Part shown: positions 1-12,973 of the stretch, piece by piece
Layout of the letters: each line of letters begins with the position of its first letter
Numbering within the stretch: position 1 is the first letter of the stretch
Assembly (NCBI GenBank): GCA_932521025.1
Contig: OW051468.1
Span: 248,064 to 312,063, forward strand
Direction of reading: 5' to 3'
From: Oscheius onirici
Lineage: Eukaryota; Nematoda; Chromadorea; Rhabditida; Rhabditidae
Length of the DNA: 64,000 nt
Translations under genes and position numbers: made by a program
Notes under the pieces: generated by a model
Databases searched by the model: none
The model's input: the letters and a program-made list of their open reading frames with translations, nothing else
What the model was told of the DNA's origin: nothing

Positions 1-2
1 TC

Positions 3-2318
3 TGGTCCACCCTGAAATCATTGATCGGAATGGCTGTGGGAGATTCTCCTTCTCCGCTGCAAATGGCAAAACATTCGGACAGTTTTAGCTTTGTGCTGTG
101 GTATCTTCCGACGAGAACTTTGCAACAGCTGCTGGACAGAACTGTAAGCCTTTTTTTTTAGCAATTCTACTTAGAAATTAAGCTGAATGACAGGGACTAC
201 GAAGGAGCCAAGAAACTGGCAGATTTGTACGAATCCATCAACATGGACGTGATTTTGAAGAGGGAATGGCAAGATGTCTGCGACAATGATACAGTAACTG
301 TCGAAGCTGTGGCTGAGATTCTTGAGAACGTCAGAGACAGCTCGTGGGTGGCGGAAGCGGCAGCGACATGCTCTTCGACGAATCTGGAGGCACAGAGAGC
401 TCTGGCTAAACTCGGTTAGTAATTTTAGTACTCGTAACACAAAAAGTAGAGCTTCCGCGAAAAAATTAGTGTTTCTCTCCTTTGAGGAAGAGTTTTCAAA
501 CCCTTTCAACCACTGCTTTCACAGGGTCCACGACGTTGCTAAAAGCACTTTCATTTGCTAATTTGTTGTCGACAACAAAAAGTCCGAAAACCATGAAATT
601 TGGCCCAAATCTGCCCACTTTCGGAAAGTGTTGGAGAAAAGAGCGGTACCCATAGACTCTTGTGATTCGCAGACCATGAACGGGTTAGAAAGAAGCTAGC
701 AAAGCACGAATGGGCAGGTCACGAATGGTCTGGCAGAACCTTTGGTAGAGTCTCTGGCTTGTTTTTTGGCAGGTCAGGATTTTTTTGGATCTGTCCGGCT
801 GATCCAGTTGGCTTCTACTACGCTTAACCAAAGCCGCTTCACTGTCTACCCCGGTTAGCGAACACGCCATTCACGGTTGAATTCGCAGCGCAAAAACGTA
901 GAAAAACGACAGAAGTGGAAACTTTTGTTTCTCTTGTAGTGATCAGTCTTACTTCCTTTTCCTGACTGCTGAATAAAAAAGCAAACAACTTTTCAGGGCT
1001 TGAGCTGGAGGGGGTTGTGGACAAATACACAGAGCTAAACAACAGCCGGGATAAAAAACTGTATGAGAAGAAAATATCATTGTATCAACCTTTTTCAGGT
1101 CTCCAACAAGCTTCTGTCCCTACCGAAATCCGAGTCCGTCTCCTCCACAATGCCCGTTTTTTGGCGGCCAGTTCCGACATAAACTTTTATTTGGATCATC
1201 GTCCGAAATCCCTGCTGGCTATTGCTTTTGAGTTTGCCAAGGTATTTCATATTTAGCGTACTTCACGCTAAAAAAAATTCAGCTTGGTGATATAGCCGGC
1301 CTCCAGCGACTTTTAGAAAAGAACCTGGACATGTTGAAGCCGCAAATTTTGACAATTCTTGAAAAGATTCCTCCTGCCTTGTCTCCGGTCAAGTACAGGG
1401 GATTGCTACCGTTGCCGAGTGGAGACTTGTCTGATGTAGTCGATGTTTGTAGCCACAAAAAGTAAAAAAATTGGTTTTTAGAGCAGCGATCGAGAGATGT
1501 TTGAGATCGAAAGGAGTCTAATGAAAGAGAATCCTTCACTGATGTTTGCCGTCAATTTTGGAGAAACTGGAAATGGGGATGAGTAAGGCAAAAACAGATT
1601 TTTTGATCAGTCCTTTAAATTTTGTCCTACTTGGGACCAGATACACAGAATATGAAGACAAATTAGAAATTTTTCAAACGTTTACTGAGTATCTAATGCC
1701 CCGATTTGAATTTTTAAAAGATTGCGAAAATTCGGGAAAAAGAGTAGAAATCACAAATTTTCAGGGAATCCAAGTTTTTGACCTGGGTTCGCTCCAGAAC
1801 AATGGAAATCGAACAAGATACGGGACTTTACCATCACAGTCTGGGACTTCTGGAACAGAGTCTGGAGAATGGCTTTACTGTAAGTTGAGACTTCTTCATG
1901 CCACAAAAATATTCTTTTCCAGGAACTGTCTTCGGACATTGAAAAATGGAAGCAGTTTATTTCCTACGTGAAAATGTGCTCCTCTATCAATGAGACCTTC
2001 TCCGGATTCTGTGAACTGTCAGTTGAGGCAATTGTACACAATTTGACACTGGTTGGTATCCATTCGATATTTTTTTAGCAATTCCTTTTAGCTGACAGAA
2101 AAAGAGATTATTAGCCAGGCACAAAACATTCTGGCTCTTTTGGATTCTCTGGTTGAACAGAGATCGGATCTTCGGAGAATTCTCAGACCGTTACTGACTG
2201 CATCGGCTGAGAAATCAACGAATGTGTTGAATAAGTTCAGACAAATTCGGCCAGATGTTCTTGATAAGGAGCTGGTGAGTCGGATTTGGGAAGGACGAAG
2301 AGTCAGAGAGACAGAGAG

Positions 2319-2363
<45 letters not shown>

Positions 2364-5300
2364 GAGTCAGAGGGTCAAAGAGTGAGAGAGAGTCAGAGAT
2401 AAATGAAACTTCAGGTAACTCAATGTCTATCACTCTCTCCCCTGATCGGCAACGACCTGATCACAGAACTCAAGTCATTTTCCGACTACGATGATGTTAG
2501 ATCAGCTCTTCTTACCCTCAGAGATCTTGGGGTGAAGCCGACCTTTAAAAAGATGCTGGACAGTACTTATGACAGGTTTTTTGAACATTTTATTAAGAAA
2601 ATATATTTTTTAGTGCCGCAGCCAGAAGCATCCTGACCCAAGCCATTGCTAACATGCGAGCCTCGTCTCCAGAAGAATGGGAAAGTTACAAGGACGGCGT
2701 TCTGCAGCTGGTTGATAGGTTTTTAAATTCTTGAAGAATCTGACTCTATTTTTCAGTCATTACAAAGACCTGGTTCCACGAGTTGAAGTCCTACAACTAC
2801 TGGCCAAAGAACTTTTGCTGAACGATGCCCTGAGGACTCAGACCAGTCTTCTGAACACGCTCTTGACACTGAACAAAAATGCTCCTAAAGATTCTGGTGA
2901 TCAGAAGCTGGATCAGTCTATATCGGCCGAAACTCTGATGAATCTCAGTCTGGATGTGATGAACCAGGCTGTCGAGAAGAGTGACCCAAATTTGGATCGG
3001 AGTCGTTTTTTTGCCACTCTAGCTCGACCAGTAGGATATTATTTTTAATTTTTAAACAGACTAGACCAGAGTTAAAAAATTATTCCAGATAGCCACGAAA
3101 CAAGCTCAAGAACAGCTCAAACTTCTCGATGCCGTGGACATCATGTACGATCTAGGCTCAACAATTATGCCAGCTACTATTCGACTCTGTGATCCCATGC
3201 AACTTTTACAGCAGACGATTGAAATTGGCACAAATTACAAAAAGGTACAAAAAATCCCTTGAAGCTTGAATTACAGTGGTTTTTAGGGCAAATCTCTGGC
3301 AAAGCTTGCTACTCTTTTGGATATCCCGACACCGGTCTCAACCGCTCTGTCACTGGCGGCTTTGGCAGCCATTGAGCAGAAAGATGAAGACTGTTTGGCT
3401 AAATATATTAGTGAGATCATGAAGGCCAGAGATATTGCCGTTGTTCACAAGCTCTGCGTACAAATTATCAAGTCTTCATATGTTACAGCGGTAAGGAGTT
3501 TTGTCTCTCTGTCTGTCTCATTTCCAACCAGGGTTCTACGCAAATTTGCGTAAATGAGTGGCGTAACTCGTGCCATTTTTAACTCAGCGATTATTTAGTC
3601 TTGAAACTAGTTTTGCCATATGACTTGACCCCGAATGCATCTGTAAAAAATATGAAACCTGAAAAGAATATTCGGTTGTACTTTAGCTGGCGCCTACGTT
3701 CGTTCAAATCATTTTGGCGCGAACACCCAAAATGGCTTGAATCTGATATTTTCTCAATTTTCCAGCCGTTTTTCGCGTTTCTAACTACTTTTAGAGAAAA
3801 TAACAATAAAAAAGATATGAATAGGCGAAAAATGTTCGAGAGCGTCTTGTGAACGGCTATTGTCGATTTCTTGCTAATTTCGATCAAATTTCATGTCCAG
3901 GGTGTTGTTTTACACGCTGAATTCAATAAACGTGGTTAGAAACGCTGAAAATGGGAGGAAAACGAAGAAAACGCAATTTTAGGCCAGTTTGAACGAACGT
4001 AGGTGCCAGCTAAAGTACAACCGAATATTCGCTGAGTCGAGATAGAGCAGAATGTTTGTCCGATATTCGTTCGTGTTCGCGTACGCAATTGTCGAACACG
4101 AACATGAAAAAGAAAGATTGGGCTATATCTCGCCTCAGCCAATATTTTTTCACGTTTTATATTTTTTATGGTTTGTTCAAAAAAAAGAGCTCGACCGTAA
4201 CCCATTTATTTCCGCGCGAGACCCTTATAACATGGAAACATAGGATACTCAGCTAAGTTTTCTGTTGTTATTCCGGTCTCGCAGCGAATTAAATGGGTTA
4301 TGGTCGAGTTCTCTTTTTTTTTTGAACAAACCATACATATGCATTCGGGGTCAAGGAATTTGGGAAAAATAGTTTCGACCCTCCAAAATGGCCGAATTTT
4401 CTGTAAAACGAGTCACGCCACTCATTTACGCAAATTTGCGTCGAATGTTCGCCCAACAGTTTCCAACCCTGATTACAGTAACCTTTCCAGGCTCTGGAAG
4501 ACATATACTCTTGCGCTCTACTGAACTGTCCAAATGAGGAGCTTGACGAAACTTTGACTCTTATAGAGGAAAGTCGAAAAAAGAGACAAGTACTAATCCC
4601 TTCTTCTCCTGAACCGTCGGCGGAAATTGCTGTTGAACCAGCCTGCTCGACAGTTAGTCGTTCCATTTCTTTAAAGTTCAAAATTCTTCAGGTTAACGAG
4701 TACGCAAGATCGGACAAAAGGAACAGGAGGAAGCAATTGTCCGAAAACTGTCGCTTCGCCCTGATCAACGTAAATTCTAAAGTGAAACCGTCTGAGGTGG
4801 GTTTCTGTCACTAAATTACTATTTCTTAGTCTGTCGAAGTTTTTGAAAAAAAAAAATTTAGGCAGCCTGCATCTGGTCGAGAGAAAGTGCCTCAACAGCC
4901 GTTGTTCTCTCACTGATGTCAGAAGAGGAAAGTCAGTGGACGGAAAATGGTTCTCTTCAGCTTTACCAAATGGTCGGCATATCTTTAAATTAAACATTTT
5001 TTAAATATTTCAGGCGCTGCGACATTTCATGCCCAAGTTGACCCCAAAAATGGTCGAAGATATTCCTCCTAGGATCTTGATAGACAGTTTTAAACGTCTG
5101 GCTGGAACTGACAGTCCACTAGACAGGATTGAGCTTCAGGGAGTCAACAGGAGCAGATTTATTGCCGATGCAGCTTATAGGGAAGAGAGTCTAGATGGAT
5201 TAGCCATGTAGGTCGCGACATTACAAAAAAATAGACATCTTTTAGGACAGAGGACGATAATGTCTTTTTAGATGCTTTGGAGTTGGCAAAACAGTTCCAA

Positions 5301-6594
5301 GTTGACGACTGGCAACTTCACATGACCTCTCTGGAAAATGCTTTGACAACGTTAGTTTTTTCTGAAAAAATTTAAAACTGAATTTGGTTTAGGTGTTCAC
5401 CAGCAGAGGCTAAACGAATATTGAAGGCGAGAGGACATTTGGGGAAACTGAAAACTGATTTGGTTCTGGTAAGTATAAACAGAGGGAGACAGAGAGGCAG
5501 AGAGACAAAAGGACAGAGACAGAGAGACTAAGACAGGGGAGACACAGAAAAAAACCAGCCGTCTTTGACGGCTGTAGCTGTTTACTTTTAGCATCCTTAT
5601 TTTCATCATGTTCGAACTCAGCATGGTCGATTACCCTAGAAAAACCTCATTACAAATGATTTTTGGAAATTTCAATTTTTTAACCAAAAAGTGCCTGTAG
5701 GTGCGCCGAGGTGAAAAAATCAAAAATATTTTATCATATTCGAATTCAGCACTATATAGCCCTAGGAAATAATTTAGTACCCCCGGAAATAATTTGGCAA
5801 AAAGAACTTTTGGAGAAAAAAGTTTGGGGTGGAATCGAACCCGGGTGTCTCGGCTTCCAAACCCTTACGCATTAGCGTGACAATAGGCCAGCCACAGACA
5901 GACAGCGTTGCGATTTAGTAATATAGAGATCTTTTCAGTTCCACTCATCTCTCCGCTCAAAAGTCCTCCCTCTCATTGAGAGCAATGAAATGTTCATCGC
6001 CTACTTGAGTCTCTTTGCCGATGACCAGCCTGAAAAGATGTCTTCCCCTACTCTGAAGAAGATACTAGAAAAGAAGAAAGATCTCAAGGCGAAGAAACTC
6101 TTCACAGACTGTCAGTATTTGACTGGGATCATTATTTCTATGCCGGACAAGTTTATTTTAACAATGACAGAGGGTCTGAGAACGTTTCCAGTGAGTTTTC
6201 CCTAATTTATGTCCCACTCTCTCACTCTGCCTCTAATTTTAAAAAATTCAGATCGGACTGGAGGCTTGCGAAGCAGCTGCAAAGGTTCTTTTGAATGGTA
6301 CCAATCTTCGACCTCCCGCATCCGTCATCGCCATTTTGGCTCTCCTTGGAAACGATGAAACAGCCTGCCTCGATCTCATCGCCTCAAAATCTGTAATTTA
6401 AATAAATTTTGCCTCTCTCAAGCAGTTTTTCAGCTCGAGGAGGAAATACAGTACATGCAGCAGGCAATAATTATACTGGAAGCAACTTCTGGAGCTCCAA
6501 TCACTCTTTTGACAGTCATTCAGCAAGTTTAAAAAGCTGTTGAAGAACAATATTGATTTAGGGAGCGACTATCTTTGCTGACACGACCTACTGA
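3..6594 (+). CDS. NBAS: NBAS/SMGL-1-like protein (Sec39 domain), C-terminal part, 23 exons
   Basis: The family tethers COPI vesicles at the ER (NRZ/Dsl1 complex) and takes part in nonsense-mediated decay; the worm homologue is smgl-1. The gene enters from the left edge, so its N-terminus is missing; about 1166 codons are present (human NBAS is about 2370). Exons: 3-143, 162-414, 997-1241, 1283-1444, 1482-1582, 1765-1879, 1923-2051, 2092-2274, 2415-2575, 2614-2718, 2757-3030, 3089-3244, 3287-3490, 4491-4652, 4692-4796, 4862-4972, 5014-5207, 5246-5350, 5393-5468, 5939-6190, 6252-6392, 6434-6526, 6562-6594. All phases close and the stop is TGA at 6592-6594. Recognition rests on Sec39-like helical segments resembling remembered NBAS, for example RSWVAEAAATC, YRGLLPLPSGD and ESLDGLAM. 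The intron at 4653-4691 is inferred; reading through it also stays open. The three longest introns hold repeats. Identity is good, single exon edges less so. Confidence 0.85.
415..996. repeat. Repeat-filled NBAS intron with a degenerate retroelement-like stretch
   Basis: This 582-bp intron contains two recognisable pieces. At about 465-590 there is a stretch resembling 29920-30025 (shared words such as GAGGAAGAG, then CACAGGGTC and AAAGTCxxAA). At about 690-860 there is a stretch resembling 61990-62050 next to the RTE-like relic (shared GCAGGTCAG and GATCCAGTTGGCTTxxAxxAC). A plus-strand frame near 700 reads LAKHEWAGHEW, similar to a C-terminal motif of RTE-type reverse transcriptases. It is too short and decayed to call a gene. 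Confidence 0.4.
2303..2402. repeat. (GA)n / GAGTCA simple repeat in an NBAS intron
   Basis: Purine-rich microsatellite between exons 8 and 9, dominated by AGAGAGAG and decaying into AGAGTCAGAG. No coding content. Confidence 0.9.
3529..4470. mobile_element. Non-autonomous element made of nested inverted repeats in an NBAS intron
   Basis: About 940 bp bounded by CAGGGTT (3529) and AACCCTG (4464-4470). Outer arms pair at 3540-3570 with 4407-4440 (GCAAATTTGCGTAAATGAG with its reverse complement) and at 3611-3632 with 4338-4358 (TGACCCCGAATGCAT). An inner pair is 3666-3710 with 3988-4030, and a third hairpin is 4165-4228 with 4275-4336. No transposase frame is present. Part of the right end with its flank (about 4459-4490) recurs inverted at 16040-16075, so at least this terminus is a dispersed repeat. 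Confidence 0.7.
5815..5935 (-). repeat. tRNA-derived SINE-like element in an NBAS intron
   Basis: On the minus strand there is a tRNA-like body with a box-B match GGTTCGATTCC (about 5832-5842) and a weaker box-A-like region near 5880-5895. It is followed outward by a shared leader (GTTGCGATTTAGTAATATAGA on the plus strand). The same arrangement, leader included, occurs at 21665-21808, so it is a dispersed family and not a single tRNA. The acceptor stem does not pair, which argues against a functional tRNA. Confidence 0.6.
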
Positions 6595-6707
6595 TGCAGC
6601 CCGGACATCAGAACCAGAGAAACCGTCATTCGTCCTTACTAGTCGAAGGAAGCATTAAAAGTGGTCTAAAAGGGGTTATATTCGGGTTTCAAATATGTTT
6701 TTTTTGT

Positions 6708-6713
6708 AATAAA
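6708..6713 (+). terminator. Poly(A) signal of the NBAS-like gene
   Basis: AATAAA lies 114 bp after the NBAS stop codon; no other candidate is closer. Confidence 0.6.
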
Positions 6714-6779
6714 CCCTCCAGTTGCTGGAATTGCGGCTGAAAGTTATGTCTCTCTGTCGATTTCCATTGTTCCCTAGTG

Positions 6780-7110
6780 TCTCTATGTCTCTGTCTTTCT
6801 GTCCATTGTTCCTTAGTCTCCATCAAGTTTCCAGAAGTTTCTAATTGAAAGCTTGTTTTTAACTCGTCAAGACTTGTCAAGTCTAACTACTCTCTTTTAT
6901 AAGCTTTCTGCTACTTCAGTCGACAGCAATCTACCCGGAAGGAACGACGTTTTCTCCAATAAAGGTCAGTTGTTTCTACTATATTTTCCAAACTTTTGTC
7001 CCTCTTTCACTCAAACTCTCGATTACCTTTAAACTCTCGATTGCCGATTCGGGTTTTGGTAGTTGTTCTATGAACTCTTAAAGCGAGCGTATCTCTATAC
7101 CCCGTTCAAA
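6780..7110 (+). repeat. Repeat family R1, copy 1 (shortened)
   Basis: The left part (6780-6915) matches the copies at 18750 and 24650: GTTTCCAGAAGTTTCTAATT, the AACTCGTCAAGACTTGT word, then AAGCTTTC and AGTCGACAGC. The right part (6960-7090) matches the intron-like segment and the GCCGATTCGGGTTTxGGTAG block. The internal piece holding GATGTGGACTAG is missing. It lies just after the NBAS poly(A) signal. Confidence 0.75.
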
Positions 7111-7523
7111 TTTAGCGCGCAAATTGGGAAAATATGGAAGACTGAAAATTGATGCGTTTTAGTAAATTTTTCGGTCAATATGTTCCCAGAAAAGTTCATA
7201 ATAGTTCTGTAGAACAAAAAAAACAAAAAAGATTTAACCTAAAAGGCTTCGAACTTGACCCAAGTGTGCGGAGGATCGTGTCTCGATTTGTTGTCCGAAC
7301 ACAGCCACTAGGCCACCCCGGAAAGGATGGGCCGCCGCTTCTCCGCAATTTCCATCGCGGCGCCTCGCTTGAATTCCTGTCGTCGAATTTTAGTTTTGTT
7401 GGTTGAGCTCTCTCAACCAAAGTCGTCTTTTTATTTATCGCTCTTTTTTTTGTTGGAAATCATAAGTCTGTCTGTACACTCGCCCATCCATGCAACGTAC
7501 AGGCAGACTCCAGATATTTTATC
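7111..7523. other. Spacer between R1 copy 1 and the satellite
   Basis: About 410 bp. A GC-rich stretch at 7310-7380 (GGGCCGCCGCTTCTCC ... GCGGCGCCTC) stands out from AT-rich flanks. I see no exon with good splice sites and no homology I can name. Confidence 0.5.
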
Positions 7524-10500
7524 CCATTCTATGGTAGTTACTTTCAGCCAGGCTATTCTATGGTAGTTACTTTCAGCCAGGCCATTCTATGGTAGTTACT
7601 TTCAGCCAGGCCATTCTATGGTAGTTACTTGCAGCCAGGCTATTCTATGGTAGTTACTTTCAGCCAGGCTATTCTATGGTAGTTACTTTCAGCCAGGCCA
7701 TTCTATGGTAGTTACTTTCAGCCAGGCCATTCTATGGTAGTTACTTTCAGCCAGGCTATTCTATGGTAGTTACTTTCAGCCAGGCTATTCTATGGTAGTT
7801 ACTTTCAGCCAGGCTATTCTATGGTAGTTACTTTCAGCCAGGCCATTCTATGGTAGTTACTTTCAGCCAGGCTATTCTATGGTAGTTACTTTCAGCCAGG
7901 CCATTCTATGGTAGTTACTTTCAGCCAGGCTATTCTATGGTAGTTACTTTCAGCCAGGCTATTCTATGGTAGTTACTTTCAGCCAGGCTATTCTATGGTA
8001 GTTACTTTCAGCCAGGCTATTCTATGGTAGTTACTTTCAGCCAGGCTATTCTATGGTAGTTACTTTCAGCCAGGCCATTCTATGGTAGTTACTTTCAGCC
8101 AGGCTATTCTATGGTAGTTACTTTCAGCCAGGCTATTCTATGGTAGTTACTTTCAGCCAGGCCATTCTATGGTAGTTACTTTCAGCCAGGCCATTCTATG
8201 GTAGTTACTTTCAGCCAGGCTATTCTATGGTAGTTACTTTCAGCCAGGCTATTCTATGGTAGTTACTTTCAGCCAGGCCATTCTATGGTAGTTACTTTCA
8301 GCCAGGCCATTCTATGGTAGTTACTTTCAGCCAGGCTATTCTATGGTAGTTACTTTCAGCCAGGCTATTCTATGGTAGTTACTTTCAGCCAGGCCATTCT
8401 ATGGTAGTTACTTTCAGCCAGGCTATTCTATGGTAGTTACTTTCAGCCAGGCTATTCTATGGTAGTTACTTTCAGCCAGGCCATTCTATGGTAGTTACTT
8501 TCAGCCAGGCTATTCTATGGTAGTTACTTTCAGCCAGGCCATTCTATGGTAGTTACTTTCAGCCAGGCTATTCTATGGTAGTTACTTTCAGCCAGGCCAT
8601 TCTATGGTAGTTACTTTCAGCCAGGCCATTCTATGGTAGTTACTTTCAGCCAGGCTATTCTATGGTAGTTACTTTCAGCCAGGCCATTCTATGGTAGTTA
8701 CTTTCAGCCAGGCTATTCTATGGTAGTTACTTTCAGCCAGGCTATTCTATGGTAGTTACTTTCAGCCAGGCCATTCTATGGTAGTTACTTTCAGCCAGGC
8801 CATTCTATGGTAGTTACTTTCAGCCAGGCCATTCTATGGTAGTTACTTTCAGCCAGGCCATTCTATGGTAGTTACTTTCAGCCAGGCCATTCTATGGTAG
8901 TTACTTTCAGCCAGGCCATTCTATGGTAGTTACTTTCAGCCAGGCCATTCTATGGTAGTTACTTTCAGCCAGGCCATTCTATGGTAGTTACTTTCAGCCA
9001 GGCCATTCTATGGTAGTTACTTTCAGCCAGGCCATTCTATGGTAGTTACTTTCAGCCAGGCCATTCTATGGTAGTTACTTTCAGCCAGGCTATTCTATGG
9101 TAGTTACTTTCAGCCAGGCCATTCTATGGTAGTTACTTTCAGCCAGGCCATTCTATGGTAGTTACTTTCAGCCAGGCCATTCTATGGTAGTTACTTTCAG
9201 CCAGGCCATTCTATGGTAGTTACTTTCAGCCAGGCCATTCTATGGTAGTTACTTTCAGCCAGGCCATTCTATGGTAGTTACTTTCAGCCAGGCTATTCTA
9301 TGGTAGTTACTTTCAGCCAGGCCATTCTATGGTAGTTACTTTCAGCCAGGCCATTCTATGGTAGTTACTTTCAGCCAGGCTATTCTATGGTAGTTACTTT
9401 CAGCCAGGCTATTCTATGGTAGTTACTTTCAGCCAGGCCATTCTATGGTAGTTACTTTCAGCCAGGCTATTCTATGGTAGTTACTTTCAGCCAGGCCATT
9501 CTATGGTAGTTACTTTCAGCCAGGCTATTCTATGGTAGTTACTTTCAGCCAGGCCATTCTATGGTAGTTACTTTCAGCCAGGCCATTCTATGGTAGTTAC
9601 TTTCAGCCAGGCTATTCTATGGTAGTTACTTTCAGCCAGGCCATTCTATGGTAGTTACTTTCAGCCAGGCCATTCTATGGTAGTTACTTTCAGCCAGGCT
9701 ATTCTATGGTAGTTACTTTCAGCCAGGCTATTCTATGGTAGTTACTTTCAGCCAGGCCATTCTATGGTAGTTACTTTCAGCCAGGCCATTCTATGGTAGT
9801 TACTTTCAGCCAGGCTATTCTATGGTAGTTACTTTCAGCCAGGCTATTCTATGGTAGTTACTTTCAGCCAGGCTATTCTATGGTAGTTACTTTCAGCCAG
9901 GCTATTCTATGGTAGTTACTTTCAGCCAGGCTATTCTATGGTAGTTACTTTCAGCCAGGCCATTCTATGGTAGTTACTTTCAGCCAGGCTATTCTATGGT
10001 AGTTACTTTCAGCCAGGCTATTCTATGGTAGTTACTTTCAGCCAGGCCATTCTATGGTAGTTACTTTCAGCCAGGCCATTCTATGGTAGTTACTTTCAGC
10101 CAGGCCATTCTATGGTAGTTACTTTCAGCCAGGCTATTCTATGGTAGTTACTTTCAGCCAGGCTATTCTATGGTAGTTACTTTCAGCCAGGCTATTCTAT
10201 GGTAGTTACTTTCAGCCAGGCCATTCTATGGTAGTTACTTTCAGCCAGGCTATTCTATGGTAGTTACTTTCAGCCAGGCCATTCTATGGTAGTTACTTTC
10301 AGCCAGGCTATTCTATGGTAGTTACTTTCAGCCAGGCCATTCTATGGTAGTTACTTTCAGCCAGGCTATTCTATGGTAGTTACTTTCAGCCAGGCCATTC
10401 TATGGTAGTTACTTTCAGCCAGGCCATTCTATGGTAGTTACTTTCAGCCAGGCCATTCTATGGTAGTTACTTTCAGCCAGGCCATTCTATGGTAGTTACT

Positions 10501-12973
10501 TTCAGCCAGGCCATTCTATGGTAGTTACTTTCAGCCAGGCCATTCTATGGTAGTTACTTTCAGCCAGGCTATTCTATGGTAGTTACTTTCAGCCAGGCTA
10601 TTCTATGGTAGTTACTTTCAGCCAGGCTATTCTATGGTAGTTACTTTCAGCCAGGCCATTCTATGGTAGTTACTTTCAGCCAGGCCATTCTATGGTAGTT
10701 ACTTTCAGCCAGGCCATTCTATGGTAGTTACTTTCAGCCAGGCTATTCTATGGTAGTTACTTTCAGCCAGGCTATTCTATGGTAGTTACTTTCAGCCAGG
10801 CTATTCTATGGTAGTTACTTTCAGCCAGGCCATTCTATGGTAGTTACTTTCAGCCAGGCTATTCTATGGTAGTTACTTTCAGCCAGGCCATTCTATGGTA
10901 GTTACTTTCAGCCAGGCTATTCTATGGTAGTTACTTTCAGCCAGGCCATTCTATGGTAGTTACTTTCAGCCAGGCTATTCTATGGTAGTTACTTTCAGCC
11001 AGGCCATTCTATGGTAGTTACTTTCAGCCAGGCCATTCTATGGTAGTTACTTTCAGCCAGGCTATTCTATGGTAGTTACTTTCAGCCAGGCCATTCTATG
11101 GTAGTTACTTTCAGCCAGGCTATTCTATGGTAGTTACTTTCAGCCAGGCCATTCTATGGTAGTTACTTTCAGCCAGGCCATTCTATGGTAGTTACTTTCA
11201 GCCAGGCCATTCTATGGTAGTTACTTTCAGCCAGGCCATTCTATGGTAGTTACTTTCAGCCAGGCTATTCTATGGTAGTTACTTTCAGCCAGGCTATTCT
11301 ATGGTAGTTACTTTCAGCCAGGCTATTCTATGGTAGTTACTTTCAGCCAGGCCATTCTATGGTAGTTACTTTCAGCCAGGCCATTCTATGGTAGTTACTT
11401 TCAGCCAGGCCATTCTATGGTAGTTACTTTCAGCCAGGCTATTCTATGGTAGTTACTTTCAGCCAGGCCATTCTATGGTAGTTACTTTCAGCCAGGCTAT
11501 TCTATGGTAGTTACTTTCAGCCAGGCTATTCTATGGTAGTTACTTTCAGCCAGGCTATTCTATGGTAGTTACTTTCAGCCAGGCCATTCTATGGTAGTTA
11601 CTTTCAGCCAGGCTATTCTATGGTAGTTACTTTCAGCCAGGCTATTCTATGGTAGTTACTTTCAGCCAGGCTATTCTATGGTAGTTACTTTCAGCCAGGC
11701 TATTCTATGGTAGTTACTTTCAGCCAGGCTATTCTATGGTAGTTACTTTCAGCCAGGCTATTCTATGGTAGTTACTTTCAGCCAGGCCATTCTATGGTAG
11801 TTACTTTCAGCCAGGCTATTCTATGGTAGTTACTTTCAGCCAGGCCATTCTATGGTAGTTACTTTCAGCCAGGCTATTCTATGGTAGTTACTTTCAGCCA
11901 GGCCATTCTATGGTAGTTACTTTCAGCCAGGCTATTCTATGGTAGTTACTTTCAGCCAGGCCATTCTATGGTAGTTACTTTCAGCCAGGCCATTCTATGG
12001 TAGTTACTTTCAGCCAGGCCATTCTATGATAGTTACTTTCAGCCAGGCTATTCTATGGTAGTTACTTTCAGCCAGGCTATTCTATGGTAGTTACTTTCAG
12101 CCAGGCCATTCTATGGTAGTTACTTTCAGCCAGGCCATTCTATGGTAGTTACTTTCAGCCAGGCTATTCTATGGTAGTTACTTTCAGCCAGGCCATTCTA
12201 TGGTAGTTACTTTCAGCCAGGCTATTCTATGGTAGTTACTTTCAGCCAGGCCATTCTATGGTAGTTACTTTCAGCCAGGCCATTCTATGGTAGTTACTTT
12301 CAGCCAGGCCATTCTATGGTAGTTACTTTCAGCCAGGCCATTCTATGGTAGTTACTTTCAGCCAGGCCATTCTATGGTAGTTACTTTCAGCCAGGCTATT
12401 CTATGGTAGTTACTTTCAGCCAGGCCATTCTATGGTAGTTACTTTCAGCCAGGCCATTCTATGGTAGTTACTTTCAGCCAGGCCATTCTATGGTAGTTAC
12501 TTTCAGCCAGGCCATTCTATGGTAGTTACTTTCAGCCAGGCCATTCTATGGTAGTTACTTTCAGCCAGGCCATTCTATGGTAGTTACTTTCAGCCAGGCC
12601 ATTCTATGGTAGTTACTTTCAGCCAGGCTATTCTATGGTAGTTACTTTCAGCCAGGCCATTCTATGGTAGTTACTTTCAGCCAGGCCATTCTATGGTAGT
12701 TACTTTCAGCCAGGCCATTCTATGGTAGTTACTTTCAGCCAGGCCATTCTATGGTAGTTACTTTCAGCCAGGCTATTCTATGGTAGTTACTTTCAGCCAG
12801 GCCATTCTATGGTAGTTACTTTCAGCCAGGCCATTCTATGGTAGTTACTTTCAGCCAGGCTATTCTATGGTAGTTACTTTCAGCCAGGCCATTCTATGGT
12901 AGTTACTTTCAGCCAGGCCATTCTATGGTAGTTACTTTCAGCCAGGCCATTCTATGGTAGTTACTTTCAGCCA
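7524..12973. repeat. 29-bp satellite array, about 188 units
   Basis: A perfectly phased 29-bp tandem unit begins TTCTATGGTAG and ends CAGCCAGGC, then C or T, then A. It runs for about 5450 bp. Units are identical except at that C/T position; I noticed only two other substitutions (G at about 7631, A at about 12029). Eleven C-type units occur in a row at about 8770-9070; elsewhere the types alternate irregularly. The unit contains TAG and is not a multiple of three, so it is not coding. The left edge emerges from TTTATCCCA and the right edge stops at CAGCCATGG. Confidence 0.98.

Noticed and set aside
5822..5895. Functional minus-strand tRNA gene
   Set aside because: Box B is good but the acceptor and anticodon stems do not pair, and a second copy with the same leader shows it is a dispersed element.
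7524..12973. Satellite as a CRISPR array or coding repeat
   Set aside because: Units are contiguous with no unique spacers, contain a TAG, and 29 is not divisible by three; the organism is a eukaryote.
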